Source: Cladopsammia gracilis
Lineage: Eukaryota > Cnidaria > Anthozoa > Scleractinia > Dendrophylliidae
Reading direction: 5' to 3'
Assembly: GCA_022457155.1 (NCBI GenBank)
Contig: JAJGOT010000157.1
Coordinates: 1,257,501-1,321,500, forward strand
Length of the DNA: 64,000 nt
Shown here: positions 40,590-51,870 of the stretch, piece by piece
Layout of the letters: each line of letters starts with the position of its first letter
Position numbering within the stretch: position 1 is the stretch's first letter
Program-made: the position numbers and the translations under genes
The notes under the pieces: generated by a model
Databases searched by the model: none
What the model was told of the DNA's origin: nothing
Seen by the model: the letters and a program-made list of their open reading frames with translations, nothing else

Positions 40590-41930
40590 CCCTTTAACTA
40601 TCAAATTTCTTAGGGTTCCCAAAGCAGTTTTGTGGGGCTAGGCAATCTGTAGAATTTCGTGACTGCATATAAATAGCTCACATAAAAATATACGCTGTTT
40701 CAAATCAACGTGGGCTCGAATTTTCATTGTGACATCAGTATTCAGCCGTTGCTCGCTCGATTAGCGATCACACGGACTCGAATCTGATAAGAATTTGGTT
40801 TATAAGTGCTTTTTTCACTGCAGAAACCCCCAGGCTGGCATTATTAAGCTGGAATGGTGGGCAGAGGCAAACGTCTGAAAGAAATCAGAGGTGAGAGATG
40901 ATTTGACTATGACTGGAACGCCAAAAGTATCCGTAGCAAAACATGGCGGTCCATGAGTGAAGTTGTCTCTCTGGGCCTTCTGTGGTTGGATTTCGAGACC
41001 TACCAAGGCAATTTGGACTACTTTTGACTTGTAAAGAATGCAATCGGTGCAATATTTTGCCAGTTGGTCTGGGTGGCTCGACACTTGTAAAAAATATATC
41101 AAACAGAGGTAGGTAGACTTGCATGCCGCGGGTATGGTCGTATTACCCAGAATTCCTTTCGGTCGTGCGTAAGGATATTATAAGTTTGCAAGAATAGCTC
41201 TGATCGAATGGAAATTGCTCGGTCTGTTGAAATATTGATGGAAATTTTTCTAAGTGGATGCAGAGGAATAGGTTCGAAGTTAGCTGCAAATGTACACTTT
41301 TGGATTTAGAGTTATTTTTTCATTAAAAGAAATTGATGCAAAGATGTGCGTTTTTTGTTGTTTTCCTGGGAAGTAGAAAACGGGCATTTCTGGATTTGCT
41401 GCCGAATGAACAACCATATGCAGCGGAAATCCACAGTTGTAGTCAAGTAGTTGGTTGTTAATTCTATAAAACTTATCGCTTTGCCCTAACAAGGGATCAT
41501 TACTATCATTTGTGTAGATATGTGAAAGCTGAAGATCTTTAAATCACTACCAGTGATTTTCGTACGAATATGTACGATTGGTAGTTAAAGGGTTAAATAA
41601 CCATTTTTAACCCGTGAATATACGCGCATGCGTAATGAACGGGTTATCGGTAACGGCGACAGATATGCAAATGAGCACTCACTCGCTCACTCCTTCCATC
41701 AGCTGTAAACTTAGTGACGTAATGCTTTGTTACGAATGCGTTTTGCAACAAAAACAGCGTGAATCCAGCGATAACAATAACTAAATTGGTGTAAACGAAT
41801 ATAAACAACAATAAGCTTAAAGATGTTTCGCATTTGGAGTCTTAATCGATTTAAAAGGAATTTTCAACTGAGACACGCGTTTTGATGGTTATCTACCTTC
41901 AAGTAATAAAATGTATCCCATTTCAAGTCA
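40590..41930. other. No supported gene
   Basis: Open minus-strand frames at 40815-41102 and 41280-41492 (for example NNQLLDYNCGFPLHMVVHSA) have protein-like composition but no motif I recognise and no clear splice sites. I do not call them genes. Confidence 0.35.
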
Positions 41931-41935
41931 GTGGC

Positions 41936-42008
41936 CACGGTGGTCGAGTGGTGTAACGCGCGCACTTACAGCCGGAAGACCCAGTTAAAAATCTCGCTCG
42001 GACCATTC
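41936..42008 (+). repeat. tRNA-like sequence (Leu/Ser-type A box)
   Basis: CACGGTGGTCGAGTGGTGTA resembles the A-box half of a type II tRNA, followed by GCACTTACAGCCGGAAGACC. The B box (CAGTTAAAAATC) is degenerate, so this is a SINE head or pseudo-tRNA. Confidence 0.4.
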
Positions 42009-42009
42009 A

Positions 42010-43090
42010 TTTTTTTTTCTTTCTTCTTCAGAATGAACATTATGAAAGTGATGTGCTGCATTTTTATTTATTATTTTTGCTTTTGTCAAAAATCCTTACG
42101 TTTAATTTTTTTTTAAAAAAAAATATTGAACCGTGACAAAGTGAAACCATAAGCTTACCGCAATATTGTGTTACGCGTTAGCATTTCAAATTCACGGGTT
42201 GGCTCTAAGGAGCCTTTGATTATTCGTTTAGTCACGTTCGACTGAATTCGCAGTGGCTGGTAGCGCTTGTCGAGTTTTCTTTAGCTTTATTCCAAATTAC
42301 TACAATTTAGATGGAGGGGAAGCCAAAGAAGTTTCAAAAGAGGAAAAGTTCACTTCAATAACGTAACGAGTTTAAAAGAAGCGAATTGAGTTATGAGATT
42401 GACTTGGAACTGACAAAAATGGATGAGAGTTCGTTAGTGCTGCAATTTATACAAGAGGCGGATAATTCGTCTAGATATAATAGATAATTTGGTGTTAAGA
42501 TAAATTGTGGGGCAAAATTCGTGTTGCCCCCCTTAAAAATCTAATGGTCCGTCCGTTATTAGAAGGGAGGCGAATGATGGGTAACTAAAGTACTCTGGGA
42601 CATTTTAAACCGAGTTTTCATCTATCTGTTGAATGAGCATAACTATCCTCAAAAAGTACTAGAAAACAAAGTAATTAAAAATATTGTTCAGTCAGTGAAG
42701 TCAAGATTCGATCGCTTGAGATACGCATTACTAATATATTTACGAGTGATTGATTAGTCACAGGTGCTTATTTAAAAGATCAAAGATTTTAAATTACATG
42801 TAAGACAATTATTTCAAACGCTGCGAATATCAAATTCGAAGACAAGGCAGTTTGATAATTTGCTGACACTGACAGACGAATTAGCCGGGGTTGGGCAAAT
42901 ACCAAAAAAAATTCGAACACAGCTTTGAACTGCGAAAAAAATATCGTGCAAAACACAAACCCCAGAAAAAAATTCCTGTAGAGCTTTATATTTTTAGAAC
43001 ATTATTTTATATCCAGGAGCAGATGGTCAGAACACAAATAAATCAAAAGCTACGAGACCACTGCCACTGGCAACATGTCATATCTTGATA
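42010..43090. other. No supported gene
   Basis: AT-rich sequence without a recognisable frame or element. Confidence 0.4.
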
Positions 43091-43094
43091 CTAT

Positions 43095-43725
43095 AAGAAG
43101 CAAGGGCTGACAACTGCGTAGAAATAGTAACGCATGATTGAGACTAAACCGAAAGTTTAAATGCAACTGTGGATAGCTTATAGATCCTGCGTATACCAGC
43201 AGCATTTTCGTTCACGGTTCCTTGCATTCTCGTTTTCATTTTTGTCTTTGGACCGTAGATTTTGGCAGATCCGTTATGCTGCGTTATTTTTTTCCACATG
43301 GTTTGGCCATGTTCTCTCTGGCAGATAGTTTTGCTATCGCCGCCAAGTTCTTCGCAACAGTGGCATGATATTTTCAAATGATTTGTTCATTGTGTATGGC
43401 ATAAGCTGTGCACGTGGACAGACATATGATCTTGAGGTCATATCCGGAGTTTATAACCAAGTGCACATTAATAAAGTGCTAACTCAGTCAGGTTAGTCTC
43501 TCGAACTTGTTGATTCACTGTGCTGATGAGCCGCAATAACGGCGATATAGCTAAACTTTCGGTTTGGTCTCAATCATGCCATTGTTGCGTTACTCTTTCT
43601 ACGCAATTGTCAGCCCTTGCTTCTTATAGCATTTTATTTTTGGCTGATCAGATCTCTTATAGATCCTGCGTATACCAGCAGCATTTTCGTTCACAGTTCT
43701 TTGCATTCTCGTTGTCATATCTTGT
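43095..43725. repeat. Composite inverted and direct repeat
   Basis: 43098-43160 is inverted at 43548-43625 (the GCAAGGGCTGACAA block). A different block, TATAGATCCTGCGTATACCA through GCATTCTCGT, is directly repeated at 43179-43238 and 43657-43715. Rearranged copies of one unknown element. Confidence 0.65.
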
Positions 43726-43989
43726 CACTGTGCCAGCGTACATGACGCGCACTGCATGGAAATGGTGACGACATAGGAAACCAAAGCGCCTATGGGTAGT
43801 GCAACATTTATTTCTAGGACAAGTGGGACATTTTTTAAGCAACAACAAACACATTCTCTGTAATATATTTCCATTCAATGTAGAACAACTGCCCATACAA
43901 ATATATCTCTTATTTAAGTTGTTATAAAAGGTGACAGGCCTAGCACAAATCCTGCTCGTCGCTGAGCTGAGCCTAACAGCGTCGCTCTG

Positions 43990-44012
43990 TAAACTAACCC
44001 TAACCCTATAAC
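43990..44012 (-). repeat. Short telomere-like repeat
   Basis: CTAACCCTAACCCTA (two and a half CCCTAA units) lies directly at the start of the dispersed repeat at 44009. Confidence 0.5.
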
Positions 44013-44420
44013 TTGTGTTAGTGTAATTAACAATTATCAATAATTTTGCAAGCCTTCATGCGCTACTTAACCTGTGAGTCCTGCATTGTAACAACTGTTG
44101 CAAAGTGATGTTCCTCACAAAATATTTGCTTACAACAGTAAATCTTTAATTTTAAAAGTATTTATAAATGAAAAAGTGAATTTATTACTTGCTCTTTATT
44201 TTTGAATGCTAACAAAGTCTCTGTTTTTATTTAAGTTTTGATTCTAAAAGTTTTAACTTTTACGAACCGCATGGTGTAATGAGATATTTCGACCACAGCG
44301 GAGTGGCAATTACAACCGCACATTAAAACGGCCAGAACTTTCGATAAATTTTTGATATTTTTTTGTGATTTCGGACAAAGTAATCAACTGGAAAATATTC
44401 TTAGAATTATCTTAGTTATA
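44009..44420. repeat. Dispersed repeat of about 410 bp, copy 1 (partner 62758-63210)
   Basis: Both begin ATAACTTGTGTTAGTGTAAT and share an ordered series of blocks through GATTTCGGACAAAGTAATCA and CTTAGAATT. The second copy has a 45-base insertion near its start. The family is unknown and non-coding. Confidence 0.8.
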
Positions 44421-44424
44421 GCAT

Positions 44425-45120
44425 ATTTCACAAACATGCTTTTTACACGGTAAATTTGTAGACGGAGAGTCTTTAACTTTTGTTGTTGTTGTTGTTTTGC
44501 TTGTTTACATACCCTTTCTTTTAACGTGTTATTTATGTTTTGATTTCAAAGCTTTATCTGGCACAAACTGTTTCTAAACGAGTTCTTTTTTATGCAAAGA
44601 CGAATTCGACTTGTTAAATTAATATAAAAATGAATACTAATATTGATTAAGCGGTAGTCCATTTTACTTGCAGGTGGTTGTGCCATGTTTTTTGTCATCG
44701 CTTATATCTGTTTGGGTTTCCTCAGTGGCCAAGTCAGCGGACAGAACGGTATGTAAGTTATTATCGATTCTTTTTTATTTGGTAATCAATAAAAATAAAA
44801 TGCAAAGGGACACTGTCTCGCCCAAAAAAAAAAAAAAAATTTCAGTTCGCTTATTTCCATGTTACATTTCTTAATGCCCCCAAATATATAACTTAATTGG
44901 GATAAAAAGAATGGAAGTGGATTACAGTTCATCAATTTCGATGTTGTGACAGGCGTTCAAGAAATCAAATTTGTCATTCTTGTGGTATTTTCCCTCTTTT
45001 AACCCTAATTGTTATCTCTTAAGTTAATATTTCTTTCCTTTCATTACCTTTGGCCATTTGTTTCGTCCTATTTTGAGATAATAAAGCAAGCTGCTAGCAA
45101 GCTCATGGCCAAAGTCATAA
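44425..45120. other. No supported gene
   Basis: AT-rich, with an A-run at 44823-44839. I see nothing else. Confidence 0.4.
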
Positions 45121-45123
45121 AAA

Positions 45124-45508
45124 TTAATTATCACATGTTATGAGCATGATATCGTTTTTATTCACGAGTTTAATACCATATTGCTTTACGTTTAGAACCT
45201 CCTCCTGCATATTCGATTGGATGACCATAACTTTTTCTTCTTGAGGTATCTTTAAGTACTGGCGACCAGACAGCGCAAAGAAGATTGCTCGTATAAATCG
45301 CTTCCATCCTGTTTTCGTCAATTCTTCTGGTTCGCTGTTTTTTTTTTTTTTTTTTTTGGTTAAAAAGGTCTTGAACAACGCCACGTCTTGAGCGGTGTTT
45401 CTTGCGGTGTTTTTTTTTTTCGCTCTCTTGAAGGAATCGAGAAAGTTCTTCATCGGTGACATGAACAAATCTTGAAGCTGCTATTTCATTCACAAAGTTG
45501 CAAAGCAA
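45124..45508 (-). pseudogene. Crypton-derived (KIAA1958/QRICH1-like) fragment
   Basis: The frame starting at 45508 gives EIAASRFVHVTDEELSRFLQ. After a shift in an A-run the other frame gives NTARNTAQDVALFKTFLTK. The motif of acidic helix, then N-T-x4-T-x-x-D-V-x-x-F is typical of the N-terminal part of cnidarian KIAA1958-like proteins, which descend from Crypton tyrosine-recombinase transposons. The remainder (EEVLNVKQYGIKLVNK) is weakly similar to later parts. Homopolymer runs (TTTT... at 45341 and 45410) cause the shifts. Confidence 0.5.
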
Positions 45509-45905
45509 TCCCTGCTGTTGGAGGCTGGCGTCAGCAAAAATAAAACGAGCAATATGATTGGCCTAACTGATTTATAATAGGTTATTTGATTGGACAATAT
45601 AACCCGTTAAGCGGTATCAATATCATTTCACTGCAGTGAAGCGATATCATATCAATTTTATTCACTGCTTTATCACACTGAAAACACGACATATCATCCG
45701 GGATAGTGTCCTTTGTAATAGTAATAGTAACCGTTGAAGATATAAAGCTTAAAAAAACAAAACTGTTACAAGAGATTTGAAATGAAAATAGAAGAACATG
45801 TAACATATAAATAGAAGTAGATATAAACGGAAATAATGGCATTACATTTCATCTTTTTTATTCATTCCTAGAGGTTCAAGTAGTGTTAGCTCTATCGATG
45901 AGATA

Positions 45906-46203
45906 CAGTATTTTGATTAAACGTTGTCATTGATCAGTCCCATCCCTACGCGACCAGACCGAAAAGGATTATGGAGAGAAATCAATTCAACAACTGCACA
46001 TTATCAAAATACGGAACGTCCTTAACAGAATATGTATCGAAGCGACTGTTGTTGTCTTGAAGACAAACGTGAGTTTTGTTCTCCATTGTAGACGCGATAG
46101 AGAATAATTAATCATATCATGCATTTTAATTTACCCATACTCCCTTTCGGTCTGGTCGCGTGGGGGTAAGACCGATCAATGACAACGTTTAATCAAAGGA
46201 CTG
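45906..46203. mobile_element. Mariner-type MITE inserted in the foldback left arm
   Basis: The ends CAGTATTTTGATTAAACGTT and its near reverse complement (ending CTTTGATTAAACG... ACTG) lie between TA dinucleotides (45904-45905 and 46204-46205). The uninterrupted site in the right arm has a single TA, so the TA was duplicated. The TIR is about 30 bp; 298 bp, non-coding. Confidence 0.8.
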
Positions 46204-46379
46204 TATGCTTCTCTTGCTTTTCGTACAGCGTCACGATTAGAATGAATAAGTTCGAGTGGAATGAGTATTATTCTTTAGCTGAATGGTCGCTAGTGAGGAA
46301 ATGAGGAAAATGAAAAAAATGTCGCTAGGAAAATGAGGAAAATGTCGCTAGCGAGGAAATGTCTAAATGAATGTTGTTC

Positions 46380-47660
46380 CACAACATTCATTTAGACACC
46401 AACGCCGTCATAAATTTAAGTAGCATTCACCTTACCCCGGACGAAACACAGTTACTTGCTAGAGGCCTTTCATTTTGTCCTACTCCACAACACATAAACT
46501 GGACGAAGTTACAACTGACTTTAACGAGTATAGCCGACGTATGCGACTTCTAGAATACTTTCACGACTACCCCCCTCAAACCAATCATATCCCATTTCGT
46601 CCCAAAGGCACTTGGACTCCTCCTCCCTACAGAGAACCAGCACTTGACACATTCTTCGACGTGGTACAACATGACATACTTAACATGAAACCAGAACCTG
46701 TACGTGACAATCTCACTGCACGCGAACGACATGCCCTCAAACTTCTTAGCAAACGCACTGAAATTATCATAAAATCTGCGGACAAAGGGTCAGCCACGGT
46801 AGTTATGGACAGAGACTGGTACGTCGACGAATGTCTACGTCAACTTAACGACACTTAAAATTCTATAGTCAACTTGACAACGATATCACCGACGACATCC
46901 AAAAACAAGTACAAGTATACACTGAACGTATGTTACTTGACAAAATCATAGACAATGAGACCAAACATTTTCTTGTACAGACCAACCCCAAACCCGGACG
47001 GTTTCACATTTTACCTAAAATTCATAAACAGGGTAATCCGGGCCGCCCCATTGTTTCCAGTAACAGCCACCCCACCGAACGTGTCTCACAATTCGTAGAC
47101 TATCACCTTAAACCAATAGTACTAACTACACAGTCATTCATAAAAGACACTACTCATTTCCTCGCTCGACAAAATTGAAAAACTGCGACGACTACCCGAT
47201 AACGCTTTACTTGTCACCCGCGACCCTAGACGTTTTGTCACTATACACCAACATTCCACACGCTGAAGGCATCGACGCTTGTCGCCATTTCCTCAATACT
47301 CGTACCCGTACCGCCACTTCTATCAGAACCGAAACACTTTGTGACCTCATACGCATGATCCTCACTATGAACCACTTTTCGTTTAACGACAAACACTACT
47401 TACAGACACACGGGACTGCCATGGGTACCAGGATGGCCCCTTCATATGCCAATCTTTTCTTAGCCAAATTCGAAGAAGACGCTTTAACACGTGCCCCCTA
47501 CCGTCCATACATATGGTGGCGTTACATAGACGACATCTTTATGATATATGATACCCTTACACCAAACCTACTGACAAACATCAGTACTTATTACATTCTT
47601 CATGTCACCCTATGCATACCAAACGTGCTACTGCTTTCACAGGCGGCCCAGGCTCATGAT
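46380..47660 (+). pseudogene. Penelope-like reverse transcriptase (frameshifted)
   Basis: The frame at 46380 gives AVINLSSIHLTPDETQLLAR, the frame at 46500 KGTWTPPPYREPALDTFFDV and IIIKSADKGSATVVMDRDWY, the frame at 46930 PGRFHILPKIHKQGNPGRPI, and the frame at 47175 LSPATLDVLSLYTNIPH (motif A), THGTAMGTRMAPSYANLF (motif B) and WWRYIDDIFMIYD (motif C, catalytic YIDD). An element-typical SSCHPMHTKRATAF segment follows too soon (47602), so about 60 codons are deleted. At least three frameshifts or stops; inactive. Confidence 0.9.
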
Positions 47661-47929
47661 TAGATTACTCTGAAACGTGACTCGTGCTTAGCGGCTTTAT
47701 GGTGGTGTTGTGTTACTAACAACAGTTTGAATTTATAAAGGTTTGTATGGAAAAAAAAAACGGCTTAGAAATTATTCTTGAATATATGTTAATTTTGACA
47801 ATAAAATCGACTTACTTCAATGCCTTGTCTTTTCTGTTGTCCTATGGCTTTTCAAGCCGATCCGAAGCCATTTGGGTGAGTTATGACTTTTTTGGTTTTC
47901 CACCGCTAGGCGGTCACTTCATCAAACAG

Positions 47930-48595
47930 GAAATACGACGCGTACACAACATCACGCGAGCCGAGGCACTTAGACCAAAGGACAGTTCCACACTCGACCA
48001 ACCAGAACGTGTCCCCTTTGTCATCACTTATAACCCAGCCCTTCGTTCCATTTCATCCATTATTCACAAGCACTTCAACATCCTAGCCTCATCCCCTCGT
48101 TGTTTTAATGTCTTCAAAGCTGCCCCTATTGTAGCTTTTAGACGTAGTGACAACCTTAGTAATTTCCTAGTCAAAGCCATACTACGCAACCTCACACAAA
48201 TCCATCTACCTCTGGGTTCATATCCATGTAGAAAAAACTGTTTAACATGTTCCTACATATCTGACGGGCAAACAACCTATACATTTAATTCTACAGGTGA
48301 AACTAGACTCATCACTCAACACATCGACTGCAACTCTAAAAACGTCATCTACATGATACAATGCAATCGTTGCCACAAACAGTACATTGGTGAAACCAAA
48401 CGACGACTTAAGGACCGTTTTAACGAACACCGCAGAACAGTTGACAACCCAGCTAACATATCGAAGCCCACTACAGTATCAGAACATTTCCTCACTAGCG
48501 ACCATTCATCTAAAGACATAATGGACCTCTTTAGCTTGTATGTTTTGTTTTCCCAATGTAGGTCATGTGATGTTCTCAAGGGAATTTGTCCTTAG
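47930..48595 (+). pseudogene. Penelope-like linker and GIY-YIG endonuclease domain
   Basis: The open frame reads RVHNITRAEALRPKDSSTLD, RVPFVITYNPALRSISSIIH, then the Cys cluster PCRKNCLTC and the GIY-YIG core KNVIYMIQCNRCHKQYIGET with KRRLKDRFNEHRR. Tyr/Tyr/Arg and Glu-His residues are present. It lies in the same orientation as the RT fragment and is cut off from it by a foreign stretch with a start codon at 47747. The domain would nick the target DNA for insertion. Confidence 0.9.
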
Positions 48596-48759
48596 TCTTT
48601 TCATAAATTCTACGTACAAATGCACGTGAAGAAAACAAAATTTAAAAGAAACAGTTCTCTAGGGTAACATCACATGATCTACATTGGGAAAACAACATAC
48701 AAGCTAAAGAGGTCCGTACTACGGTGGCTCATAAGGGACACATCGAATTTCTCGTCGCA

Positions 48760-49345
48760 AGTTACTAACTTGCGATCGCAACTTAGTAAGTTGCGATCGC
48801 AACTTACTATCTTGCGACCGCAACTTATTATCTTGCGATTGCAACTTAGTAACTTGCAATCGAAAGTTACTAACTTGCGATCGCAACTTACAAACTTGCG
48901 ATCGCATCTTACTAACTTGCGATGGCAACTTACAAACTTGCGATCGCAACTTACTATCTTGCGATCGCAACTTACTAACTTGCGATCGCAACTTACTAAC
49001 TTGCAATCGCAACTTACTAACTTGCGATCGAAACTTATTAACTTGCGATCGCAACATACTAACTTGCGATCGCAACTTACTAACTTGCGATCGCAACATA
49101 CTAACTTGCGATCGAAACTTACTATCTTGCTATCGCAACGTTACTAATTTGCGATCGCAACTTACTACCTTGCGATAGCAACTTACTAACTTGCGATCGC
49201 AACATACTAACTTGCGATCGCAACATACTAACTTGCGATCGAAACTTACTATCTTGCTATCGCAACGTTACTAATTAGCGATCGCAACTTACTATCTCGC
49301 GATCGCAACTTAGTATAAGTTTCTATTGCAACGTTACTAACTTAC
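48760..49345. repeat. 21-bp minisatellite array, left arm of foldback
   Basis: About 28 imperfect tandem units of ACTTGCGATCGCAACTTACTA. The unit centres on the 12-base palindrome TTGCGATCGCAA. Leu-Arg-Ser-Gln repeat frames on either strand are by-products. Confidence 0.95.
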
Positions 49346-49714
49346 CCAAGTTCGTCCAGACGGATCATCCGTCTCCAGTATAAATTGGGCCACTTACTAA
49401 CTTAATATTTTAATTATATCAAGTGTTGGGCATGCGTGTTGACTTTTGATCAGTGGACGATGATGGTTGCTAACCACATCTGTAAGCGTTTTCTGAGCTT
49501 TTTTCCGACCACACTTTTCGTTGTACTAAAGGTTTCAGATGCCTGGGCTCTCCCAAGTTATCTGCCAACCGTAAGGAATGGCAACCGTCAACTAATTGAT
49601 TTGATCGAACAGTATTTTCGCCTCGGTTTTAACTGCCCCCAATTCTCGTCCCCAGGGCCTTCGTTTCGTTTGGTCAGCGGAAAAAAACGAAGGCTCTGGG
49701 AACAGTGCAGTGCG

Positions 49715-50190
49715 TTCCGGATGTCGTAAAATCCACGACATCCGTTAGCGCATGCCTAATGCATTAATGTACTATTGCGCTTGCTCAATACCAGAAACCG
49801 GAAATAATAAAACCTTTCGTGTGCGCATTCTCGTCCCCAGAGCTCTCGTTTCGTTTGGTTGAGCTCTGGAGATGAGAATGTTGTGTGTGTGGGATGGCAG
49901 CACGTAAAGCTTTTATTCTTTCTTTTTCAGCGCGATGTTTTCCTGTAATTGTTAAGTCTTGTACAGTCCTTTTGAACGCCATCCCAAACACACAAAATTC
50001 TTATCTCCAGAGCTCAACCAAACGAAACGAGAGCTCTGGGGACGAGAATACGCACACGAAAGGTTTTATTATTTCCGGTTTCTGGTATTGAGCAAGCGCA
50101 ATAGTACATTAATGCATTAGGCATGCGCTAACGGATGTCGTGGATTTTACGACATCCTTATTGCACTGCACTGTTCCCAGAGCCCCTAGG
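49715..50190. repeat. Inner palindrome at the foldback centre
   Basis: From GAACAGTGCAGTGCGTTCCG to AGAGCTCTCG and on to GAGCTCTGGAGAT, 49700-49875 is the reverse complement of 50005-50180 with few changes. The loop 49880-50000 carries AAGTCTTGTACAGTCCTTTT. Around it CCAGAGC(C/T)(T/C)TCGTTT and its complement recur four times as short hairpins. Confidence 0.85.
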
Positions 50191-50580
50191 TACTTGGTGT
50201 ATCCCTGATCAAATGTATGGTGCTTCATGTATCCCTTATTGTAATGTATTTAGATATATTGCAGTGTAATTTAGGGTCGGATTACAGTATCTAGGGTTGA
50301 AGCACTGATTTTAGTATTTAGGTTTAAGCACTGATTCCAGAATTTCCAGTGTATCGAAAGGGTTAGTTCTTATATATGGTCTGGGCTAGCAGCATATTTT
50401 CTTATATCCCCTAAAAATTACAGTTTCCGGCAGCTAGTCCTCGGTGGTGTAGTGGATAGTGTGCATGGAGCAGATCATACGGCTCGGGTTCGATTCCCTA
50501 TTCGGCTTTTTTTATCTTCTTTTTCTAATGAAATAAAAACTAAGTGTTTAAATACAAAATAATAACGGATACACCAAGTA
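50191..50580. mobile_element. 390-bp TIR insert in the foldback right arm, containing a tRNA-like sequence
   Basis: The ends TACTTGGTGTATCC and GGATACACCAAGTA are perfect 14-base inverted repeats. The left arm has no counterpart, so it was inserted later (or was lost from the left arm). The interior has two ATTTAGG/TTTAGGTTTAAGCACTGAT repeats and a tRNA-like unit near the right end. No clear target duplication. Confidence 0.65.
50437..50512 (+). repeat. tRNA-like sequence with pol III terminator
   Basis: TCCTCGGTGGTGTAGTGGAT (A box) and CGGGTTCGATTCCC (B box) have normal spacing and a T7 run follows (50507-50513). The acceptor stem pairs poorly, so I treat it as tRNA-derived rather than a functional tRNA gene. 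Confidence 0.5.
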
Positions 50581-50879
50581 CATACCCCAGAGCCTTCGTT
50601 TTTTCCGCTGACCAAACGAAACGAAGGCTCTGGGTACGAGAATGGGGGTAGTTAAAACCGAGGCGAAAATACTGTTCGATCATATCATTTCGTTCATGGT
50701 TGCCATTCCTTACGGTTGGCAGATAACTTGGGAGAGCCCAGGCATCTGAAACCTTTAGTACAACGAAAAGTGTGATCAGAAAAAAGCTCAGAAAACGCTT
50801 ACAGATGTGGTTAGCAACCATCATCGTCCACTGATCAAAAGTCAACACGCATGCCCAACACTTGATATAATTAACATAT

Positions 50880-51870
50880 TAAGTTAGTAAGTGTTGCGAT
50901 CGCAAGATAGTAAGTTGCGATCGCAAGTTAGTAAGTTGCGATCGCAAGTTACTAAGTTGCGATCGCAAGTTAATAAGTTGCGATCGCAAGATAGTAAGTT
51001 GCGATCGCAAGTTACTAAGTTGCGATCGCAAGTTAATAAGTTGCGATCGCAATATAGTAAGTTGCGATCGCAAGTTAATGTTGCGATCGCAAGTTAGTAA
51101 GTTGCGATCGCAAGTTACTAAGTTGCGATCGCAAGTTAATAAGTTGCGATCGCAATATAGTAAGTTGCGATCGCAAGTTAATGTTGCGATCGCAAGTTAG
51201 TAAGTTGCGATCGCAAGTTACTAAGTTGCGATCGCAAGTTAATAAGTTGCGATCGCAAGATAGTAAGTTGCGATCGCAAGTTACTAAGTTGCGATCGCAA
51301 GTTAATAAGTTGCGATCGCAATATAGTAAGTTGCGATCGCAAGTTAATGTTGCGATCGCAAGTTAGTAAGTTGCGATCGCAAGTTACTAAGTTGCGATCG
51401 CAAGTTAATAAGTTGCGATCGCAATATAGTAAGTTGCGATCGCAAGTTAATGTTGCGATCGCAAGTTAGTAAGTTGCGATCGCAAGTTACTAAGTTGCGA
51501 TCGTGAGATAGTAAGTTGCGATCGCAAGTTAGTACATCTTGCGATCGCAAGATAGTAAGTTGCGATCGCAAGTTAGTAAGTTGCGATCGCAAGATAGTAA
51601 GTTGCGATCGCAAGATAGTAAGTTGCGATCGCAAGTTACTAAGTTGCGATCGCAAGTTAGTAAGTTTCGATCGCAAGTTACTAAGTTGCGATCGCAAGAT
51701 AGTAAGTTGCGATCGCAAGTTACTAAGTTGCGATCGCAAGTTAGTAAGTTTCGATCGCAAGTTACTAAGTTGCGATCGCCAGTTAGTAAGTTTCGATCGC
51801 AAGTTACTAAGTTGCGATCGCCAGTTAGTAAGTTGCGATCGCAAGTTAGTAACTTGCGACGAGAAATTCG
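50880..51870. repeat. 21-bp minisatellite array, right arm of foldback, with higher-order units
   Basis: About 46 units of AAGTTGCGATCGCAAGTTAGT. A higher-order block ending in the shortened unit AAGTTAATGTTGCGATCGC recurs at about 51072, 51177, 51343 and 51448, so groups of five to eight units were amplified together. The left arm lacks this higher order. Confidence 0.95.

Larger units (their letters stand above)
46270..48718 (+). mobile_element. Penelope-like retroelement inserted in the foldback left arm (broken)
   Basis: The uninterrupted foldback sequence in the right arm (near 51895) defines the insertion. The element encodes RT then GIY-YIG in one direction. Its 3' end shows an inverted repeat of about 65 bases (48525-48592 against 48650-48718), and its 5' end a short GTCGCTAG-rich repeat. 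The coding region is broken by frameshifts, an internal deletion and a foreign stretch at about 47665-47925. Confidence 0.85.

Noticed and set aside
48674..49147. Open frames of 157, 126, 186 and 195 codons with Leu-Arg-Ser-Gln repeats (48.7-52.1 kb)
   Set aside because: They are translations of the 21-bp minisatellite on both strands. The unit length is a multiple of three, so no stops arise. There is no start context, signal or domain.
50437..50512. Functional tRNA-Glu/Gly gene
   Set aside because: The A and B boxes and a T run are present, but the acceptor stem does not pair well and it sits inside a TIR insert.
48760..51870. CRISPR-like array
   Set aside because: Units are contiguous palindromic minisatellite copies without unique spacers, and the DNA is eukaryotic.
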